From Trifolium pratense (lineage: Eukaryota; Streptophyta; Magnoliopsida; Fabales; Fabaceae): a DNA stretch of 64,000 nucleotides. The position numbers and the translations under genes are program-made. Under the pieces are notes generated by a model. That model was not told the origin of the DNA. It worked only from the letters and a program-made list of their open reading frames with translations, and ran no database searches. The stretch spans positions 42,904,001-42,968,000 of the forward strand of contig NC_060060.1 in assembly GCF_020283565.1 (NCBI RefSeq). Direction: 5' to 3'. Of this stretch, positions 1 through 11,410 are shown one piece after another (within the stretch, counting starts at the first letter, position 1; the number at the start of each line of letters is the position of its first letter).

Positions 1-985
1 GTTGGTGTTTTGATTGGCTACATTTTGCAAAAGCCAACCAGCCAGATGCTGAACTGAGATGCTGTAGCATTATAGTACAGCATCCTGAAGCTCTGTTTTT
101 CGTGCAGAATTTTTATTTCAAATCTGAGCCAAGATTTGCTCCAATTATATATTCAGGCACGTGCGTTTAGGCAAGACGAGACTTACTCAGCAAGTTTCAT
201 TGAAGTCGGTCAAAGGAAAGTTATTTAAAACAAAAATATAATTATATTATATTTTTGCGTTTTTTTTTTTGTTTGGAACAACAGGAATTATATTTCTGAA
301 AATAATATAGGGTTGGCCGCAATTCTCACAGCTGTACAAGTCTGAAGACCTAACTTGCCCATCAAGACAATTGAAGACTATAAATATGTGAAGCCTCAAG
401 GCTATTAAACTCGCGATTTCTAAACCTTGTATTTCATAAAAAGCGTGCGTTTTAAGGTTTAGTGTGTGTGTCTTTTGTGAGCCTTTCTTGTATCGTTTTG
501 ATGCAAGTTTAGGACTGGGTTTGTGTTGTTTATTGTCAACTGCTCCTAAGCTTTTAAGCACGGAGTTAGTTTGTGTGATTCACTCATAAGCTTTTAAGCA
601 AGAGTGTGGTCTAGTTTCTAGGAGAGTGTCTCCATCCTTATCGTTATTATTGACAGCAACATAGTGCGTGTTGTTAGAGGGAATTTGGGACGGGGTCTCA
701 TTATCTAAGAGGTTCTTAGGTAGGATTGCACGGGTAGTGTCTAGGTGATAAGTCAAGTACCGGGTGTTGGTTGAGGGCTTTGAACTAGAGCTATTATAGT
801 GGATTCATTCCTGGATTGGTATCCCCCAGAGTAGGTGACGTTGCACTGAACTGGGTTAACAATTTCCTGTCTTATTTATTGTTCTGCAATTTATTTATTT
901 ATTTACTGTGTTCTGCGACTGTCGTGCTGCAACGTGTGCTATAGCATCTTGTGCAGCATTGTGTTCACTGCGTGCCAGATTTCAC
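1..985 (+). mobile_element. Ty1/copia-type LTR remnant (R-U5 part)
   Basis: No gene is visible. A TATA-like site (ctataaatatg, about 374) is followed by roughly 600 bp of T-rich leader ending in a block (about 800-870) with a 'ctggattggtatcccccagag' stretch and 'gaactgggttaacaa'. That resembles the U5 part of copia LTRs as I know them. No primer-binding site, polyprotein or second LTR is present, so this would be a solo or truncated LTR. The family call is pattern recognition only. The 104-codon antisense frame across 247-561 is not believable as a gene. Confidence 0.35.
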
Positions 986-994
986 CTGTGAGTC

Positions 995-1605
995 TCGTAA
1001 TGAGATTGTTGGAGTTAGAGAAAGGAATAAATACAGGAAACCTACCTTTTTTGGAGAAAGATATTAGAAATTTTCTTCAATCTCATAGTGGTATTGGTCA
1101 AGAAAATGATGCTTCAAATGTTCTCAAATTATGCAAAAGCTTTGAAAGATATGGATGACGCCTTCAAATATGATTTCACAATATATGAAAGCAACAAATT
1201 GGAGCATATTATTTGGGTATTTGGTGATTCAATTAGAGCATATGAATGCTTCTGGAGATGTAGTACTACTTATCGAATAAATTGTTATGATATGCCGCAT
1301 GGGATATGGGTTGGAGTTGATATTCATGGAAATTCAATTTTCTTTGGATGTGTTCTATTACGAGATGAGAAGATTCCTTCCTTCACATGGGCTTTAAAAG
1401 TAAATTTATACTTACATTTTTCTGACAAATTAACACTAAAAAAATTTATTATTATATTTCTAACTTCGAAAATTTGTTAATGTATTTTATGCTTATGTTG
1501 CTATTTCTAGAGTTTTCTAGCTTTTGTCAAAGGAAAGTATCCCCAAACAATTCTTACAGATCAGGATCTTGCATTTTCGGGAGATGGTTGTAAGCAACGA
1601 TGGTG
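995..1605 (+). pseudogene. FAR1-related / MULE-type transposase fragment
   Basis: Translated pieces match the FAR1/FHY3-related (FRS) protein family, which descends from Mutator-like transposases. The pieces are ELEKGINTGNLPFLEKDIRN (frame 1), then FKYDFTIYESNKLEHIIW and CYDMPHGIWVGVDIHG (frame 2). A -1 frameshift near 1140 joins the two frames. After the WALK motif at about 1398 there is a gt...ag intron-like gap, and the family motif FVKGKYPQTILTDQDLAF resumes at about 1518. The part covers only the middle of the DDE-type domain: the FAR1 zinc-binding N-terminus and the SWIM C-terminus are missing. At the position where the family has an Asp before TTY the sequence reads CSTTY, so the first catalytic acid is lost. 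The second (TDQD) remains. It is a decayed fragment, not a working regulator. Confidence 0.7.
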
Positions 1606-3480
1606 ATCATTAATAGCTTGCTCACTCCTTTGAAGAAGGTGGAAAAGAGGAGTCGAGTGGAATCAAATTTGAAGTATCCTCCCTAACTTGGATGATGGTG
1701 CGTCGAGCTCGGGACGTTAAACACGCGCTTCATTGGAGGCAACCCATGGGATCTCTAATGTCCATTTCTATCATTTTTCTCTCCCTTTCTCTTTTAAGTA
1801 CTTTTATCTTTTCTTTTTAGTGTCTATAATAATTGACTGATATTGGATGACTGATGGTCACTTGCACATTTTACTTTGTTTTTAATGAGCACCTTTATCT
1901 TTTGGAAAGTCCCATTTGTTTGGCACCATCATTTCATTCACTTCGATATACAATTATCTTGGTTTTTAATTTGAGCATCTGAAATGAAATTTCTTGCAGT
2001 GCAACGGATTTTTGCGATTGATTGATTGAAAGACAAGCTAATGAACATTCACAATTTTGACCATTCGATAATCCGGCCGTTTAAACCGTGAGATTTTGAG
2101 CCTAAACACTTAGATTGTTTCTCGCTATGTGAGTCCACTACTTTACTTATTCTCTAGAACTTGCTTGCATTATTTTAATTGATTGATTGCAATGATTACA
2201 CACTAAGGCAACTTTTGTTGGTATCTTGAGCCTTTGCAGCCTACCCTTGCATGCTTATATCCTTTGCTTAGTCCCTTTGAGCCTTAAATTTCTTTGTTGA
2301 TTGATCACTTAACCCATATTTATAAAAAAATCAATTTCTTGGAGTTAAGTTGATTTTCATTACATATTGCAAATGCTTAAGTTTTGGGTTGCTTTTGGAA
2401 TTAGCAACTAACTAAGTTTGGGGTAGGTATACTAGAGAACTTGAATTGTGAAAAAAAAAAAAAGAATGAAAAATGCTGAAAAGTCAAGAAGACAAATGTT
2501 TGTAATTTTGAAAATACAAACAAAAAGTGACTTCTTCAAAAAAGATGAAGAGAAAAGAATGAAAAGAACAAAAAATAGTTTCTGGTTGCTTGATGTTTTT
2601 ATGTGTTGAGATTGAAAGATAAAGTGGAAATAAGTTGTTCTCTAGTGTGTTTTTTGAAAATTTTGTGAAATTGGGTATGTCATTAACTCCAAGTTTTAAC
2701 TCACTTCCCAAAAACATTCACCCTTACCTAAGCCAAATTATGACCTTTAAGACCTCAAAAGTGTGTATTTAATTTGCTTACCGATTGATTTTTAGAATTC
2801 TTGCAAGCTTATGGTAGAATAGTTTGGTTTGTGTTGATTGAGTGATTACCCGATTAAATAGTTGAGAGAAAGCGAGTGAGTGAAATAATTATTGAGCTTG
2901 ATCAAATATTGTGAATAATTTTTTAGTCTTGTTTTTTAAATCATTGTGAAGAGAAGTTGCATCGAAGGTTTGATAATTGAAGTGCTTAAAGGAATTTCCA
3001 AGTTGATTGTATTTGAAGTTGTGTAAGGAAGTTGTCAACTCTTTGTGATTGTTCATTTGATAAATTTGTTCCTTGAGGGTTTTGATGAATTCTCACGAGT
3101 CACTCTCTTTAGAGTCTTTTTACTAAGTTTGGGGTTGTGATGAATTCTCACGAGTCACTCTCTTTAGAGTCTTTTTAATAAGTTTTAATACCATTTTATT
3201 AGTTTAATGTTTAATTTAAATTCATTTTAAATAAATTACAATTTTTTATTTATTGAGTAAATTAAGTGTTTTTCCCTATTAATAATTATATTTTGTGTAG
3301 TTTTTATTTTCTTGGTTCAACTTAATAGGTTCATGTATGAGTTCGTATGAATAGAGAAAGACCAAACTTTTACAGGCTAGCACAATTAAAGAAAGAAAAA
3401 CACATGTGGGCTTAGTTTGTCTTTGGGCCATTGAAATGAGACACATAGAAAATTTCTCAACGCACCCACCCACTTTCTTC
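1606..3480 (+). mobile_element. Athila-like Ty3/gypsy 3' region remnant
   Basis: No usable ORF. At 1670-1750 there is 'gatggtgcgtcgagctcggg', a 'gacgttaaac' run and 'ggaggcaaccca', a block I recognise from downstream of pol in Athila-type elements. It is followed by long T-rich sequence with repeated 'taagtttgggg' phrases (about 2410 and 3125). A 55-bp unit containing 'gatgaattctcacgagtcac' is tandemly repeated at about 3082-3182. No LTR pair or PBS belongs to it here. The class call is moderate, the exact boundaries unknown. Confidence 0.4.
3082..3182. repeat. Two-copy tandem repeat, ~55 bp
   Basis: The phrase gatgaattctcacgagtcac plus 'tctctttagagtcttttt' occurs at about 3082 and again at about 3138, separated by 'actaagtttggggttgt'. 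It also contains a short palindrome (ctctttagag). Confidence 0.8.
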
Positions 3481-3880
3481 CCCACTTTCCAAAAAATTCG
3501 AAAAACGTTTTCCGAATTTTTTATAGTGTAAATTTTACACTAAAAAACAGTTCGGAACGTATCATCCTCGTTTGCCACATCACACGTTGCCAATTAAAGA
3601 AAAACACATCATCCTCGTTTGCCACGTCACACGTTGCCAATTTTACACTTGCCAATAGTTTATCACACATCATCCTCGTTTGCCACGTCACACGTTGACT
3701 GCATGCCAGTCTCCGTTTGTCATGTCATCATTTAAGCCAGTATCCGTTTGACACTTAACATTAAGGACTAAAATAAAAAAGATTTACATATTCATCGACT
3801 ATTTTAAAACAAAAAAAGATACAGGGACGAAAACCAAAAACTTACGAACTTACAGGGACGAATTGATCATTTAAGCCTTT
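3481..3880. repeat. Palindrome and three direct repeats
   Basis: At 3492-3546 are two adjacent palindromes: aaaaaattcg...cgaatttttt, and tagtgtaaattttacacta (perfect). Next, 'catcatcctcgtttgccac' occurs three times (about 3608, 3667 and, less exactly, 3560), each followed by 'tcacacgttg'. The rest is A-rich sequence with 'cagggacga' phrases. Nothing coding is seen. It may be the end of a small DNA transposon, but no partner terminus was found. Confidence 0.6.
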
Positions 3881-4150
3881 ATTTTATTGTCCCTTATGTT
3901 AAATAAAATTTAAATTTTGTCACAGAGATTTCTATAATGTAATAAATATGGCCGCAAAAATAATTCAAAATTTTTAAGAATATACACGAGTTGAATTAAA
4001 AGTAGGGATAAAAAACCGTGAGTGAAGGAAAATATTTGGGAATCAATATTGTTGAAATATTTTATAGGGACTAAAATAACAAAATTTAATATACTTATAG
4101 AGACCAAAATCTTATATTTAACTTAAAAAATAATGAATTCAAATGATTAG

Positions 4151-4302
4151 AAAGTGTGTATACGTAAAAAACTCAACACATTATTCTATTGAAGAGACAT
4201 TTACTAAGCGTTTCCAAAGGGGCAAATACAATCCATTAAACAAATTTTGTGCCAAAAATATTTTATTGTTGTTAATTTTGCAATACATTATACACTTTAA
4301 AT
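4151..4302 (+). promoter_or_regulatory. NCR upstream block and TATA region (gene at 4346)
   Basis: The block runs from 'aagtgtgtatacg' through 'actcaacacatta', 'gaagagacatttactaagcg' and 'aaaggggcaaataca' (ends about 4230). It recurs upstream of every NCR copy here at about the same distance (around 115 bp before ATG for the copies at 4346, 6407, 21872 and 27146). Downstream is a TATA-like 'tacactttaaatt' at 4291-4303. That such conserved blocks drive nodule-specific NCR expression is family knowledge; here only the conservation is seen. Confidence 0.7.
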
Positions 4303-4345
4303 TAATCAAATTGTATTCCATTTTACAAAGGAAGAGGAAAATAAA

Positions 4346-4549
4346 ATGACTAAAACCCTCAAGTTTATTTCCGCTGTAATTTTATTTATTTTCCTATTTC
4401 TTACTACAAAGGAGATTGCCAGCTATCCAATTAAAACATTTACCAGATGTAGATCTAATAATGATTGTTATGAATTACTTGCTATTCAAGGATGTTTAGA
4501 ATGCATGCACGGCTTTTGTCATGTCGTTCGCAAAAAATGCCCAATGTAG
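4346..4549 (+). CDS. Nodule-specific cysteine-rich (NCR)-type secreted peptide, six cysteines
   Basis: 67 residues. Residues 1-26 form a classic signal peptide: K3/K6 basic start, hydrophobic core 7-21, likely cut after IAS at 26. The mature part of about 41 residues has Cys at 35, 41, 50, 53, 58 and 65, a C-X5-C-X8-C-X2-C-X4-C-X6-C pattern. Its estimated charge is +3 without His. Family knowledge: NCR peptides enter the secretory pathway of infected nodule cells and reach the bacteroid, where cationic members arrest division and drive terminal differentiation. Signal and mature parts lie in one uninterrupted frame, although many NCR genes have an intron at this junction. The start is MTKTL rather than MAKTL as in the other copies. 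Two in-frame M codons do not compete. AATAAA lies at 4664. It could instead be another defensin-like secreted peptide, but the signal sequence is strongly NCR-like. Confidence 0.85.
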   Translation: MTKTLKFISAVILFIFLFLTTKEIASYPIKTFTRCRSNNDCYELLAIQGCLECMHGFCHVVRKKCPM

Positions 4550-4762
4550 AGAAGAATGAGCTCTACATGTAGCAACAAATAATTATATTTTTATCTCTTG
4601 ATTTCTTAATTTCACGCATCTTGCAACTTTATTTTGTACACTGAAATATTTGTATTGAATTGAAATAAAATGGTTTTTCTCTCTCTTGATTTTGGATGCT
4701 TTAACCATGGAAAAAAGTTGGAAAATAATTGTTTTAGTTTTTTTTTTTTTTACAAGCCAAAA

Positions 4763-5925
<1,163 letters not shown>

Positions 5926-6213
5926 TCGATTCCTTTTGTTAAATAAAAATAAAATTTTAAAACAGAAATGTCTATAATGTAAATATTATCGCCGCAAAAA
6001 TAATTCAAAATTTTTAAGTATATATATGAGTTGAATTAAAAGTGGGGATTAAAAACTCAGAAGGAAAACATTTGAGAACCAAAATTATTGAAATATTTTA
6101 TAGGACTAAAATAACAAAATTTAATATACCTACAGAGACCAAACACTTATAATTAACTTAAAAAATAATGAATTTAAATGATCAGAAAGTATTTTATATT
6201 ACCTATATTCACC

Positions 6214-6365
6214 AAGTGTGTTTAAGGAAAAAACTCAACACATTATTCTATTGAAGAGACATTTACTAAGCGTTCTAAAGGGGCAAATACAAACCATTAA
6301 ACAACTTTTGTGTTAAAAATATTTTATTATTGTTAATGTTGCAAAATTTTATACACTATAAATTG
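6214..6365 (+). promoter_or_regulatory. NCR upstream block and TATA box (gene at 6407)
   Basis: 'aagtgtgtttaagg' ... 'actcaacacattattctatt' ... 'gaagagacatttactaagcg' ... 'aaaggggcaaatac' ends at 6290. A good TATA box (acactataaatt) lies at 6354-6365, about 45 bp before the ATG. Confidence 0.75.
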
Positions 6366-6406
6366 ATCAAATTGTATCCCATTTTACAAATGAAGAGGAA
6401 AATAAA

Positions 6407-6610
6407 ATGGCTAAAACCCTCAAGTTTATTTCCGCTATAATTTTATTTATTTTCCTATTTCTTACTACAAAGGAGATTGCCAGCTATCCAATTAAAACAT
6501 TCGCCAGATGTAAATCTAATAATGATTGTTTTAAATTACTTGCTATTCAAGGATGTTTAGAATGCATGAACGGCCGATGTCATGTTGTTCGCAAAAAATG
6601 CCAAATGTAG
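6407..6610 (+). CDS. NCR-type secreted peptide, six cysteines (paralogue of 4346)
   Basis: 67 residues, MAKTLKF start. It has the same signal peptide as its neighbour (cut predicted after residue 26) and the same cysteine positions 35, 41, 50, 53, 58 and 65. The mature peptide differs at a few sites that mostly raise charge: K43 for E, R57 for F and Q66 for P. Estimated net charge is +6, against +3 for the copy at 4346. By family knowledge the more cationic NCR peptides are the membrane-active, antimicrobial ones, so the pair may differ in activity; that is inference. It is intact, intronless across the coding part and has its own promoter block. No perfect AATAAA follows; 'aaataatatgg' at about 6723 is the nearest. 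Confidence 0.87.
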   Translation: MAKTLKFISAIILFIFLFLTTKEIASYPIKTFARCKSNNDCFKLLAIQGCLECMNGRCHVVRKKCQM

Positions 6611-6830
6611 AGAAGAATGAGCTCTACATGTAGCAACTAATAATTATATTTTTATCTCTTGATTTCTTAATTTCACGCATCTTGCAACTTTATTTTGTAC
6701 ACTAAAATATTTGTAATGAAATGAAATAATATGGTTTTTCTCTCTCTTGATTTTGGATGCATTAACCATGGAAAAAAGTTGGAAAATAATTGTTTTACTT
6801 TGAAGCCCATAACTAATTCTATATATGATA

Positions 6831-7894
6831 ATATTGTTATATTTTATTTTTCAACCAATTTAATTTACAATTCTCTTGAATATTGGAGATGGAGATTCCA
6901 CGCGATCAAATAGTGTAACCCAAGTACCTATAATATTATTTAGCTTCACAAATATGTGGATTATTTAAATTTTTAAAAAAGAACATAAGAAAATTGCATG
7001 AAGTTTCTTTTATATAAGTTAGGGTTTGCTCTTATAATGAATTTTGTGAAGGTGTGGTAGAGTTTTCTTTTATATAAGAAAGTTCATCACAAAATTCATC
7101 GAGCAAACCCTAATTTCATCATAAGAAAAATGTATGAACTTTCTTTTCTTTATATATATTTTTTTTAAATTTTAGGGCTTGCTCACGTAGCAAATCTCTT
7201 TTGTTTTAAAAAAAATGTATGAAGTTTTTTCTAAAAGAAATGTATAAATATTATAATATTTTGGTGAAAAGAAAAAAAATAAATGTGTTGATTTTTGTTG
7301 TTAAATTGAAAATAAAATGTATGAATGTTATTATGTGTTAATAATATTTTTCTTGTTTCTTTAGAAAAATATAAATTTTTTTTGAGTAATTAAAATAAAA
7401 AATCTTTACAAGAAACACAATTTTTTTTTTTACAAAAATTATTATTCATGGATATCTATAATATCTTTGGATACTTCAAAATCCGTGGATTACCTACTTA
7501 GCGGATACCCGCATGGATATAGAGAGGATATGAATATCGTATTTATACAACGAAGTGAACTTGGATATCATACTCTCCGCCCCCACAGATAACCATTTAC
7601 ATCCGAGAGTCTCGATCTTTTATTCTCTGGCGGTTTCAGGACTTCTATTTTATCTTTTAGGATTGACTAGACGTTGGTGTGTTTCTTTGTCCAATGTGTT
7701 TTTGTGTTGACTAACTAGGTTAGGTCTATGTCTTCCCAATTTTGCATATATTTCTTTCTTTTATTAATATACTAATATTTAAGGAGATATAGACATAGGA
7801 TGGGGGTGAAGCCTACTTTGTCCCCTTATGTCTAGATGCTCATCGCCTTATAAAAGAAATTCAAAAACTTAATTTTTTTTATTTAGTTCATCCC
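6831..7894. other. Gene-free AT-rich spacer with a foldback
   Basis: No coding signal. At about 7019-7117, 'ttagggtttgctc...tgaattttgtg' faces 'cacaaaattcatcgagcaaaccctaa', an inverted repeat with arms near 28 bp and a loop of about 45 bp. A 'ggatatctataatatctttgg' to 'ggatatgaatatcg' stretch (7448-7545) carries several short gatat repeats. Nothing else was recognised. Confidence 0.6.
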
Positions 7895-8165
7895 TTTTGC
7901 TAAATAAAGTTAATCTTTTGTAAGACAAATTTCTGTAATGCGATAAATATGACGGCAAAGTTTTTGATGAATATACATGAGTTGATTTAAAAACATAAAT
8001 AAAAACTTATTAAACTTAAAAATGAATGAATTTTAATGACTAGAAAATTTTTTATGTTAACTGTTCACTAAGTGTATTTAAGTAAGTAATTACTAATTAG
8101 TAAAAAAAAAAGTGTATTTAAGTAAGAAATTCAACATATTGATTTATTGAAGAGACATTTACTAA

Positions 8166-8176
8166 CCCGCTCCCAT

Positions 8177-8273
<97 letters not shown>

Positions 8274-8329
8274 TTTCACCTGGAGACCATGGTTCGATGT
8301 AGGTAATGAAGGAGATGGAAGAATAAAAT
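8166..8329. mobile_element. Small retroposed insertion with (TA)n, in an NCR promoter
   Basis: Relative to units 1 and 2, the promoter block breaks after 'agagacatttactaa' (8151-8165) and resumes with 'agagacatttagtaa' (8331-8345). That is a 15-bp direct repeat with one mismatch, as expected of a target-site duplication. The insert comprises about 15 bp, a (TA)46 run (8181-8272) and about 57 bp with 'ggttcgatgtagg', which could be a tRNA-like B box. No longer identity is seen, so the element class is open (SINE or LINE tail). Confidence 0.55.
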
Positions 8330-8484
8330 AGAGACATTTAGTAAGCATTCTAAAGGGGCAATATACAACTTATTTCATCGACTTAAGTGCGAAAAATATT
8401 TCACTCTTTTTAACATTTCATGAGTTTTATACATTATAAATTGATCAAATAGTATTCTATCGGTTATATTTGAAGGGGAAAAAA

Positions 8485-8563
8485 ATTACTAAAACTCTCA
8501 AGGTTGTTCTGCTATAATTTTATTTCTGCTCCTATTTCGTACGGCATATATAGGAGTTTAGTC
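8485..8563 (+). pseudogene. NCR pseudogene
   Basis: The signal-peptide codons of an NCR gene are recognisable: xTKTLKV, then with one base missing AIILFLLLF, then a stop at about 8562. The start codon is ATT instead of ATG, there is a 1-base deletion after about 8509, and no mature cysteine region follows. It lies where the gene is expected in unit 3. Confidence 0.8.
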
Positions 8564-8565
8564 CT

Positions 8566-8844
8566 ATAAGCTCCCTTTCAAAAGCCACTTAAAAGCAAAA
8601 GCCTCCCCAAATGATAAGAAAACCAGCCCACACGAGACTGATACAAATTAAACAAGTGCTATGTGATGCAAGTTTAAACTACATCAAAAAGATATCTTTA
8701 GTTAGTATTTAATCGCGTAAATTAATAGTATTTAATTATTTTGAAGTAAGATGGTAAAGATAAAATTGGAATAAAAAATAATAAGCTAAAATTGTTTGCA
8801 TCTGATCGATTTTTGTGAAAACATAAATCATTATGCTAAAAAGT
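8566..8844. other. Gene-free spacer
   Basis: AT-rich sequence with no ORF, repeat or terminus that I can recognise. Confidence 0.5.
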
Positions 8845-9738
8845 AAATTAAACTATATCTATTTTTTCATTAATGTTATGTTGTTCGTGTTCAAAGACTG
8901 AGTGGTTGAAGACTTTGGCATCTTTTTGTTGTGGTATGGTTTCGAAAACCCGAAAGGGTATGGTGAAGGTGTGAAAACAGAAGAGGGAAATTGTGTTTTA
9001 AGACAAACTAAAACTTTTTCAAGTTAAAGTTTAGAACTTGTTTGCAACGGATTAGACAACACAATACACTAGTAGAAAAAAGCTTTTTTACATCTGGCGA
9101 AAAACACTTTTTACATCTGAAAAATTTCAGATGTAGGCGCACGAGACTTAGTAAGTATACACGTTTTACATCTGGCGTAGTCAGATGTAAAAAAACACTT
9201 TTTACCTCTGACCAAGGCGAAAATCAAATATTATTTTTTTAAATTTAAATTGGAGCTTTTACATCTGACTAAGTGCACCAGATGTGAAATCTTAATTTTT
9301 TTTTTTGAAAAACCTGCTGTTTTTTTATATATTTTAAATTTTTTTTTTTATTAAAAAAATCTAACCCACAATACTAATAATATAACATAACTTGCATCAA
9401 GAACATAATACTAACTAAAATTCAACATTCAACATCAATAGCCAAATTCAACATTCAAGATATATATAGTAATAATGTCATTAAAGTACAACCACATTGT
9501 AATCCAAAATACAAAACATCATAATAATTAATACTAATCCATCCAAAATACAAATTAAAACATATTCTGATATGCATATCAAAACAGCATTACAATATTC
9601 TTGGCAAACAGGAAGATAAATCAAAACAGTATTACAATATGTTTGGAAAAACAATATAAAGTAGCTCTAGACAGCAATAATGATTCAAGCCTAACCTATA
9701 GTGTTGCAACCTTGACTGCAATGGCATGCCCATCTTAC

Positions 9739-9825
9739 CTTTCTAATCGAGGATTCAAATTGAGCTGACTTATCTCCCTTCAATGAGTCATGTGATACTT
9801 GATTGTCTTCTTTCCCCTCGTCAAC
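9739..9825 (-). other. Exon-like segment inside CACTA-1
   Basis: On the minus strand a 29-codon open stretch (begins VDEGKEDNQVSHDSLKGDKS) lies between an acceptor (acttcacag) and a donor (gtaag). Its hydrophilic composition looks coding. A second open minus-strand stretch (FREKTVDGQEPTDLLVHTAE...) is at about 12180-12063. These could be exons of a captured host gene or of the element's own second product. I do not recognise the family. Confidence 0.4.
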
Positions 9826-10208
9826 CTGTGAAGTTTGTGAAAGTTCAGGGCAATAGTTTGTGAAAGTTCAGGGCAATATTGCGCAAGTGCAAGCAAACAA
9901 GTACATAATTTTCAATCTACATACTTAAATATCATGACACTTAACTCCAAATTAATCATGTAGGCCAGTAACAATAAAAATTCTAAATAAGATGTTCAAC
10001 TTGCATCAAAATAATGTGTGCACACAAGATACTCATGGAGCTTGCCTTTCTCCAGCCAAAACTAGACAAATCATGCTTGTCCTTTGCATAATTTTTTTTT
10101 TTCCACCTATTATAACAAAAAACAAATTCCAACACTTATTACTAGATTGTCAAAAGGCTAGCACCAAAATTTATAATGTCAAAATAACTTTGTAAATTGT
10201 GTCAAAAC

Positions 10209-11410
10209 TCATGAGAATATCTCAGTATTCAATATCCCAAAGGAACTTTATTCATTGTTGTAACATTGGATAACTCCAAGCCTACTGTAAAACACTATGC
10301 AATAACATTCTAACTCAAGAGTTTTAACTTGGTTACTAAATAAAAAGTTTCTAGTTTCATCTCCAAACAAAGCAAATTTAATTGAGTTACTAAATAATTG
10401 TTTTCTTCTAAACCATGATCATTCTCTTTTTAAAATAGCATGAAAATTTTGAAAAGAAGCATAATAGATATACTATACATGCCTCGGCCTCTCAATAAAA
10501 CATGGCTAGTTCAAACATTTCATTCCCAAAACCAATAATCTACTTGTATAAAACAATCATCAAAAGCTTATCTTAACTTAAAAATTTCTTTTCCAAAGTA
10601 ACTCAAAATTTTAAGCTAAGTAGATTTAAACCCTCACTGTTTTTATTCTTCAAAATTAGACCACATCAATACATGTTTTCAAAAGCTGCAGAGGGTCTAA
10701 ACCCTCACTCTTCTAAACCCTCACTGTTTTTATTATATAAGTTACAACTATCAACCCTAATAGGAGTACTAGGTTAGGGATACTTACCGTTTCCTTCTTC
10801 CATAACCCTATAATATTTGAAATTAAAGAGTGTGCTATATCTAATCCATATTTTCACTTTGCCAATCCAATGAGTATCTTCCTTCACCACCTCATTTTAG
10901 TACCTGAAAAGTGAAAAGTCATGAGAATATCTCAATATTCAATATCCCAAAGGAACATTATTCATTGTTGTAACATTGGATAACTCCAAGCCTACTGTAA
11001 AACACTACGCAATAACATTCTAACTCAAGAGTTTTAGCTTGGTTACTAAATAAAAAGTTTCTAGTTTCATCTCCAAACAAAGCAAATTTAATTGAGTTAC
11101 TAAATAATTGTTTTCTTCTAAACCATAATCATTCTCTTTTTAAAATAGCATGAAAATTTTGAAAAGAAGCATAATAGATATACTATAAATGCCTCGGCCT
11201 CTCAATAAAACATGGCTAGTTCAAATATTTCATTCCCAAAACCAATAATCTACTTGTATAAAACAATCATCAAAAGCTTATCTTAACTTAAAAATTTCTT
11301 TTCCAAAGTAACTCAAAATTTTAAGCTAAGTAGATTTAAACCCTCACTGTTTTTATTCTTCAAAATTAGACCACATCAATACATGTTTTCAAAAGTTGCA
11401 GAGGGTCTAA
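10209..11410. repeat. 490-bp direct repeat inside CACTA-1
   Basis: 10209-10700 and 10918-11410 are nearly identical (both start atgagaatatctca and end gcagagggtctaa), separated by 217 bp. Only a handful of substitutions separate them, so the internal duplication is young. Confidence 0.92.

Larger units (their letters stand above)
3890..4760 (+). repeat. NCR tandem unit 1
   Basis: This segment holds the first NCR gene with about 450 bp upstream and 200 bp downstream. It aligns along nearly its whole length with 5930-6800, and more weakly with 7895-8565. Shared landmarks are 'tctataatgtaa', 'gccgcaaaaataattcaaaa', 'gagttgaattaaaag', the promoter block, the CDS and 'gatttcttaatttcacgcat' in the 3' flank. 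The tandem series shows that the gene multiplied as a unit with its own promoter. Confidence 0.85.
5930..6830 (+). repeat. NCR tandem unit 2
   Basis: Homologous to 3890-4760, with small indels, including about 25 bp (tttatattacctatattcac) before the promoter block. Its 3' flank continues past the point where unit 1 is interrupted by the (AT)n/LINE insertion, so unit 2 shows the uninterrupted flank. Confidence 0.85.
7895..8565 (+). repeat. NCR tandem unit 3 (decayed)
   Basis: More diverged from units 1 and 2, but the order of landmarks is kept: 'ttctgtaatgcgataaatatgacggcaaa', 'acatgagttgatttaaaa', promoter block, TATA (tacattataaattgatcaaa, 8430) and signal-peptide codons. The promoter block is split by an insertion (8166-8329). 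Confidence 0.75.
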
